A stretch of DNA of 64,000 bases, taken from Steromphala cineraria (Eukaryota; Mollusca; Gastropoda; Trochida; Trochidae). The stretch is from the NCBI GenBank assembly GCA_916613615.1, contig OU744732.1, positions 50,552,227 through 50,616,226 on the forward strand, given 5' to 3'. The notes below the pieces were generated by a model. The model did no database searches, was not told the origin of the DNA, and saw nothing but the letters and a program-made list of their open reading frames with translations. A program made the translations under genes and the position numbers. Each line of letters starts with the position of its first letter. The first letter of the stretch is position 1. Shown here piece by piece: positions 36,701 through 45,700 of the stretch.

Positions 36701-39700
36701 ATGTGGTCATGCAGTAGTGATGAGTTTTTTTAATGAGTTTGAGTTTAAGCTGCAATATTTCAGGCATTTGGGTTTAATTCTTTCATTTCGGTCATGTCAT
36801 CATTATGTGTGTAGGATTTACACCACATGCCTTTTTGAGGCTTATTTCTTGGCTGTAGATTAATTTCATTGACAAGGGTATCGTCATTTCACACATGATG
36901 TTTGATGTTTATGGAGTCTATGTCAACTTCTAAAGGCTCTCAATGATATCATCAAGAGAATTGTATCATTTACCGTGTTTGATTTCTGATTATATGTGAT
37001 TGTGTGTAGGATATCCTTTTCTGCGCAGTATGCCAAACGGTATCTAAACGGCTCTCAATATTATCATCAACACTATTGTCTCATTTACTGGTAATGTTTG
37101 ATATTGGTTTCTACTTCATGGGGTGGAAAATATTTCTGTGCTTTTAGATCAACTTCTAAATTCCTTTTCATTATAATGCTGCTTAGAGCTTAGTCTGTCA
37201 TCCAGACCCTAAAGCAAAATATACAATTGACGACAAACATAGTCTAGAAAATTATAGCAAGTCTAGATGCCTTAGCTTCAGAAATCAAGGCATTGCTTGG
37301 GCTCCTTGTTGTTTTACTATTTGTAATTTTAGTAAAATGTTGTTATTTCTGAGACTAAATGTTAGTCTACTTAGAGCTGAAACGTTACCGAAGCAGTGCT
37401 TTATGTATTATATGCCAAGTGGTGAGAGACTGAGTTTTCTCAATTCTAGAAGTGTCCTCGCCACTGAGTGTGATATCACTTTTTCAAGTCAGTGAAAATA
37501 TCACATTAATTAATTAATTATGACGTCATGTGTACAATATCTTTACGTCTCTTCTACAATAAACGCGACGGCATTGCTGTCGCTGAGTTACAATCAACAA
37601 TGGTATGAGGTCGCCAAAAACTCTCGAGTCAAGACCTTTTGGACATAAATTACCACGTTTTAGAGCACGGAGGCATATAATAAACAGAATATCTTTTGTT
37701 TAGATTGTGATATCACTTATCTCTCATCTCGTGACGGGTTAAAGCCTATATTTTCACTGAAAATACTGGCTCTACCCTGTCACTCGATGAGAAATAAGTG
37801 ATATTACACTCAAAACAAAAGATATCCTCTATATATCAACTTCACCACTCAGAAAAGTAACAAATACCTCTAAGAGCCTGATTTTTGGCTCGTAGGTATG
37901 AAAGTGTTAAAAGTATCATCATAATTTTCCCAACATATCCTTGATGTCTGATGGTGTTTGTGTGTAGGAGATCGTGGTGGGCAGCAACATGGACAAGATC
38001 TACATCGTGATGGACTACGTGGAGCATGATCTGAAGAGTCTGATGGAGACCATGAAACAACCATTCCTTGTCGGTGAGGGACCTCATTCAGATATTCTCA
38101 TACTTGACACCTATCTATCGGCTTTCATCCGCCATCTTGGAATTTTAGCATTGTGAAAAAACAAATGTGCTATATTATGCCAATTTCTTGTTTGTGAGGA
38201 ACCTGATTCAGTTATTCTCATACTTAAAGGCTGCATTTGTTTTGACTCACTCAATGTAATCTTGAGCATGCTCGAATGCCACTTAAAGCAAAGCACTTGT
38301 ATGCTTAAATGAGTGTCACACTTGGTTGTGTGCCTTAACAATATTGCCGCAAAATGGAATTTGTCACAACAATTTATCAATTTAATTCTAACATCACATG
38401 GTCTCTGTAATCACAAATATGTTATAGTTCATCTTAAACCAAATGAAGTACTTCCGTTACTCTCACGTCCTCCTTCTCTGATTTAGCAGGGACATTGAAT
38501 GACTCTAGTGTGCACACCAGAGTAACACTATGGTAATTTCGATTAGGAATTTCATCGCCGTGCAACACTGTGCAAAACGAAAGCAGCTCTATCGGCTCTC
38601 ATTCGCCATTTTAAAATGTTAGCGTTGCGAGAAAAAAAAAATAATCTGTATTATGCTGATTCATTAACAATAACTGCTTGATTGATAGAAGAGGAGCATT
38701 TTTATAAATAATTCATAATAAAAATTATCAGTTACGACAATGTTTTACTCTTGCTCAGGATATACTGATTATAAGGCACTTGTGTTGTAAACGTAGCATG
38801 TCATCGGCATGAATATATATATCCTTTATGTATATGATTGTTACAGATTAGGGTAATAATATACATATCATTGTTATTACTTTCATCAGGTGAAGTAAAG
38901 ACCCTTATGCAACAGTTGCTAAGGGCGACAGCACATCTCCATGACAACTGGATTCTGCACAGAGATCTGAAGACATCGAACCTTCTGCTCAGTCATAAAG
39001 GAATTCTGAAGGTCGGAGATTTCGGTCTGGCAAGGGAATATGGCTCTCCTCTGAAACAATACACGCCCATCGTTGTTACTTTGTGGTACCGAGCGCCGGA
39101 ACTACTTCTTGGGACAAAGGTAGGTTTGGACTTCTTTATCCTAAACATGTTATATTTTTTGGACAGAAGTGTCTTTAACATACATAGGAAACATGCCATA
39201 TTTACTTTGACAGTTTCTGATACATTCCAATTGATTAGCAAGTTATTTAGAACCAATGTTTTATTGAAACTTATGAATCTGAAAATTTCAAGATTGACCG
39301 CTGACAATTGCCTTATAGAAGCTGAGCTCTCCATAGAATTAAGGACTGCCCAAGCATTGTTAAAAATTCTTTTTACAAAGCATTCGTTGATAATCAGTTT
39401 AAATATAAAAATAATAAGCCATACAGATATATTGTTATTTTACAAATTGTACTGCTTAGCAATTTATTTTTAGTCTTATGCTGCATACAAAAGAAAGCTT
39501 CCTTTGACCCAACCATAGTTCTGATATGCTGCGTGTATTAAAAGAGTGAAAACATTTTTATGATGGAAAGGAACCGTATAACTGGAGTTGTGACAATACA
39601 GACATGCCATGATAAGATACGTATCACGATTTTGAAGAATGATAAGATTTGATACAATACATGTCACAATACAATATTTTCAGGGTATAGCAAAAAAACA

Positions 39701-42700
39701 AAAGCTTTAACTAAAATATTTGTTTAAAGGTTTAGTAAGCAATTTTAAGTTCAATGATACGTATCACAATACAGGCATCATATAATGATACGTATATTGT
39801 CAGATAAAGTTTCACCATGTTGATGTATTGATATATCGTCATCTACTTACACCACTAACCTACAGTGCTTCAACTAACCAAACATAGATGCATTAGTTTA
39901 CATTTGATGTGAGGTACATTTGTTTCTGAATGAATTGCAACATTGATTGACCATTATCCACTTACTTGTACCATGAATTCCATCAATGAACTTAATTTGT
40001 CAAAATGCCGTGGAAATAAATGAGATTGCATGTTCATTGATTGAGATTTCAACAAGCATGTTATGCAGTGATATTTAACAATGCCGTAATACTCGTCATT
40101 GTCGGCACCTTTTAGATACTTACTTACATATTTTATTCAGAGGAGAAGACATACAAAGGTTTCGGAAAACTACTCTAAGTTACATTTATTGGTTGTCTGA
40201 GACATTTGATTATCCCATACTCTTTTGATTTACATCAATTTACATATTGTCAGTGTGTTAATTATGGAAGCAATTGTGCAAAAATATCCCCTAATTTTGA
40301 CTCTTGATACTTGAGGGGGACCCATAGGAGATAAAATAAGGGTAGACATTCCAGATAATGGACATAAAGCTGTAATTCAAGATGGCGACCAAGATGGCCT
40401 CCTCATCCTTTTTTCTCAATCTTGATCTGTTCGTGTCTTTGATGGTGAATACTAAGATGGTCTCCACAATGGCCGCCACATATTTTGGCCATCATATCAA
40501 GGTTCATGGTTGACCTAAAAGAGTAAACTGGATGTCCTTTCTTTGGTTTAAGGGGTCAGTGATTTCAGTCATACAGTTTTGACAACTGTATCATATATAT
40601 ATGGTATTGTAAACTTAACACAACGATGCATCAGTGTATTGTACCATAGCATTTTACTGATAGGCAAGCAGCCATTTCAAAAGCTGCCACTTTTCACATG
40701 TTTTTTCTGCTTATTTCTCTTCTTCAAACAGCTATGATCAATATAAAACCCTCAACTTAATCATAGAAAAGTGTCCCAGACCAAAATCACCACATTTAGT
40801 CAAGAATCTAACCCAGTTTATTACTAACCCTTTGAATTAAACTCTGATAACTTTTATAGTAAATTATATTATGAAATGGTGGCATGATATTGATAGCATA
40901 GATGAAATGTTTGTCACGACTAGAAGAGTATTTTGCATGTCTAAGTTCACTGCACCAGCTATACATTGTTAATACTTGCATGCCATTATTACAATCTCAT
41001 TAAATCAAGATCTACCCTGGTATATTGCTTCAGTATGGATCTCACCAGGCTCCGTGAGTTTAGCTGTCAGACTGACCTATGCTATCATTCAAACCCAGCC
41101 AATCAGAAGGTTCGCCCTGTAAGCTTGGTTGCTGGCAAACTCTCTGATTGGCTGAATTTGAAGAGGTCGAAGGTCTGTCTGAAGGCTAAATTAACTGAGC
41201 CTGATGAGATATATTTGCTAACGTACTGAAGCTATAGATCTTGATTTAATGAGATTTGCTATTGTTAAACACTTGCATGTTGTCCAATGGGAAATGGGTA
41301 TCAGTCATTGAAGACAAAATTCATCTGCTTAGAAGCAGGGATTCTTTGAGCTTTTGTAATTCAAAGTCTTCTAATTACTGATTTACCCATTATCTGTGTC
41401 AATATTAATCAAATTTGTTTGGGATATTCAAATCTTTCAGTAATGCCTGTAACCAGTTCTTAAATAGAATGATAATGTTTACTAAACACTAACTTCACTA
41501 ATTTCAGTTGATAATATCAGACTGTTTTAAACCTGTCCTTTCTGAAATCAATTATTGATGATTTCCCTATTATCAGGGATCTGAACTAACTTTGATTTTA
41601 TTGATGATTGGAGATTTAGTATTTAATTGCCATGACCTTATAGTGAAAAATTTTGGCTTTGAAGTTAATCTTTTGTCAACATTTGTTATTGCTGCATTTG
41701 CCAACTCCAAATGTTTGTAAAAGCAATTTATTCAGCAACAGTATTATCATGAAAGACACTGTTTCTTACAAATGCTTATGTTTATGATACAATCAGTTTG
41801 TCAAATCTTCCTATCTGATTTCATGTAAAGGCATGTAATTGAAGAAACAACCAAAAAACAGGTTACTCGAGGAAATACTATTACCTGATATTCTTGTTAA
41901 AACTGTTTGATTGATATTGACAATTGCTTAATCTTTAACCTGCAAAGATGCATTTCATGCTGTGCAAGTGAAAAGTCCTAACAAAATTGATTCAAGTGAA
42001 TGAATGACCTACCTTATTTGCATTGGGGATTAGGAAATATAAAGGGAATAACATGCCCTTTGTCAGAAGCCCCCTGCATTTGTCAAATATTGTAGGAGGG
42101 GTCCTTTTTAACTATCTTTAGTATTACACATCTCAATATGATGTCAGGTATACTATAAGTGTCCCTGAAGCATTGACTGTCTATAGAGAGTTGAGGGGGG
42201 CCTCTTTTAAAGATTCCTCAGGGTCCCATTGCACAAAACACTAAGGTGGTCTTAAGTCACTAAGATAGCCTCAGTGCAATGTTTAAAGATGGCACTAAAG
42301 TTACCTTAGTGTTAATTCGGTGTGTCCAATGGTCCCTGTATGGTTGGAGAGGGAGTGGGATATCCCAAGGAAGTATCATACGCCCTTTGTTATTCATCTC
42401 CTATGCATGAGATACCTGCAGGTTAAGCGTTAACTCCCCCGGAGGAAGATGGATGGTGGAATGGTCCCCTGTATGAAAGGAGAGGTGGGGTATCCCAAGG
42501 AAGTATCACACGCCCTTTGTTTTTCCTCACCTATGCATGAAATATGTGCAGGTTAAGGGTTAAGCTCCCCAGAGGAGGACAGCTGGTGTGATGGGTGTTG
42601 TTCTGTGTTTCAGCTGTACACTTGTGCTATTGATATGTGGTCAGTAGGCTGTATATTTGCCGAGTTCCTTACTATGAAAGCTCTGTGGCCGGGCAAGTCC

Positions 42701-45700
42701 GAGATAGACCAACTCAATAGGATATTCAAGGTGAGATTTTTAAGAATTATTGTATCTTCTGAATTAAGAATAATGAAGTGTTGAACCGGTGAAAAGAAAC
42801 TGAAGCATTCATAAAATACCAAATGTAAGCAGACTTCAATTACCAAACCAAAGCTATATATTTTAAAAATAGAGCCATGGGCTCTGTAGCTCATCAGACT
42901 TTTGAAGGAAAAAGGTTTTGACCCCTGTGACCCCATTTAGGGTCATTGGGTCACAAAATCTACAAGTTTGAATCCCCATTGGCCAAGGAGTCTACACACA
43001 ACTTTGTAGCTCTCTAGACCATTTGGAACTGGAGGAGAAGATGAAAATAGGTTTTGAAGGTTGTGACCCCTGTGACCCCATTTGGGGTCATGGGGTCACC
43101 AAACCTAAAATTTAGAATTCCCATTTGCCCAGGAGTCTACACACAACTTTTCAGCTCTCTAGACCTTTTGAAACTGGAGAAGGAGGAGTAAAATATGTTT
43201 TTAAGGCTTTGACCCCTTTGACCCCAATTGGGGTCAAGGGTAACCAAACCTAAAATTTTGAATCCTCATTGGCCAAGGAGTCTACACACAACTTTTTAGC
43301 TCTCTAGACCATTTGGAACTGGAGGAGAAGATGAAAATAGGTTTTGAAGGTTGTGACCCCTGTGACCCCATTTGGGGTCATGAGGTCATGTAATCTACAA
43401 TTTAGAATCCTCATTGGCCAAGGAGTCTACACACAATTTTTTAGCTCTCTAGACCTTTTGGAACTGGAGAAGAAGATGAAAATAGGTTTTTAAGGTTTTG
43501 ACCCCTGTGACCCCAATTGGGGTCATGAGGTCATGAAATCTACAATTTAGAATCCCCATTGGCCAAGAGTCTACACACAACTTTTTAGCTCTCTAGACCT
43601 TTTGGAACTGGAGAAGAAGATGAAAATAGGTTTTTAAGGTTTTGACCCCTGTGACCCCAATTGGGGTCATGAGGTCATGAAATCTACAGTTTAGAATCCT
43701 CATTGGCCAAGGAGTCTACACACAACTTTTTAGCTCTCTAGACCATTTGGAACTGGAGGAGAAGATGAAAATAGGTTTTTAAGGTTTTGACCCCTGTGAC
43801 CCCAATTGGGGTCATGAGGTCATGAAATCTACAATTTAGAATCCTCATTGGCCAAGGAGTCTACAAACAACTTTTCAACTCTCTAGACCTTTTGGAACTG
43901 GAGAAGAAGATGAAAATAGGTTTTTAAGGTTTTGACCCCTGTGACCCCAATTGGGGTCATGAGGTAATGAAATCTACAATTTAGAATCCCCATTGGCCAA
44001 GGAGTCTGCACATATCACTTTCAACTCTCTAGTCCTTTTAGAACTGGAGAAGAAGATTAAAATAGGTTTTTAAGGTTGTGACCCCTGTGACCCTATTTGG
44101 GGTCATGGGGTCACGAAATCTACAATTTAGAATCCCCATTGGCCAAGGAGTCTGCACATATCGTTTTTAACTCTCTAGTCCATTTGGAACTGGAGGAGAA
44201 GATGAAAATAGGTTTTGAAGGTTGTGACCCCTGTGACCCTATTTGGGGTCACAGGGTCACCAAAGTTACAAATTAGAATCTCCATTGTCCAAGGAGTCTG
44301 CACATATAATTTTTAACTCTCTACTGCTTATGGAACTGGAGAAGAAGATGAAAATAGGTATTTTAGGTTGTGACCCCTGTGACCCTATTTGGGGTCACAG
44401 GGTCACCAAAGTTACAAATTAGAATCCCCATTGGCCAAGGAGTCTGCACATATCATTTTTAACTCTCTAGTCCATTTGGAACTGGAGGAGAAGATGAAAA
44501 TAGGTTTTTAAAGTTGTGACCCCTGTGACCCTATTTGGGGTCACAGGGTCACCAAAGTAACAAATTAGAATCTCCATATGCTAAGGTACTTGTACACAAA
44601 ATTTCAGCTCTCTAATGTGTATGGTTCATGAGAAGAAGTCGAAAGTGTCAAAAGTTTACGGACGGACGGACGCCGGACGACGGGCCATGCCATAAGCCCA
44701 TCTGGACTTTCAGTCCTGATGAGCTAAAAATCTACCACAAAATAATACTCCAATATCATTTTGCGCCAGATATTATTTTACAATTGTTTAGCTGCCAGCA
44801 TATTAGTAATGGATGTTAACAAACCAAAACTTTATATCTCTATTTAGCAAAAGACTTGATTGTGCTTGATTTTATTATACATTTTCTGTTTACTGCCAGC
44901 ACATGTTGGTATTGTCAATGGTGAACATGCTGCTTGAAATAGAATAACGGTATATGCTTGAAAATATTAAGTAATAGGTACTGTATTTATTTATGATTGA
45001 TATTTCATCATGTGGTCATACCGGTAATAAGATATATCATTGTTTCAAAAATATTGTTTTGGTTTTCAACATATTTTATTTCATGAAAGGGATTGGCAAA
45101 CAAGCTATATGGCTTATATTTATAATGCCTCTCCCAAACAATACAAAAACAGTTAAAATGACAATTATTTGTTGATGAATATTGAAATGAGGGGAACTAA
45201 GAAATTTAAAATTCAAATTAACAAATATTCCAGATTATTTTTGTAAATATTGAAATGAGACTTGATAATGAGTGTAAACTAAAATTGTAAATTGTCGTAT
45301 ATTTCAATTGAAGGATCTCGGAACCCCCAACAAGAAGATCTGGCCAGGCGTGGAGGAGTTACCGGGGATGAAGAAGTGTACGTTCACGGATTACCCCTAC
45401 AACACGCTCAGGAACAGATTTGGGTCCTACTTCACGGACGTCGGCTTTGACCTAATGAACAGGTAAGGAACATGCATGGGTGGATCTGGATTTTAATTTA
45501 GGTTGGGTGCCCCCTTGTGGTGTCACACTAACAAATTAGTACTCTAGGTCAAAGAATTGGGTGAAAATATGGGTGTAAATATAATGAATGGATGTTGCAT
45601 GCTATACAAATGTGTGCATGCTTTAATCATAACTGCTTTATAAATTTACTTGCTCATCATTTATGGGAAATATGAGTGTCAACATTGAATATATCTTGAG

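Noticed and set aside
38838..39473. 211-codon ORF read as one protein
   Set aside because: Only 38890-39119 is exon (catalytic loop of CDK11); the rest is read-through into introns on both sides.
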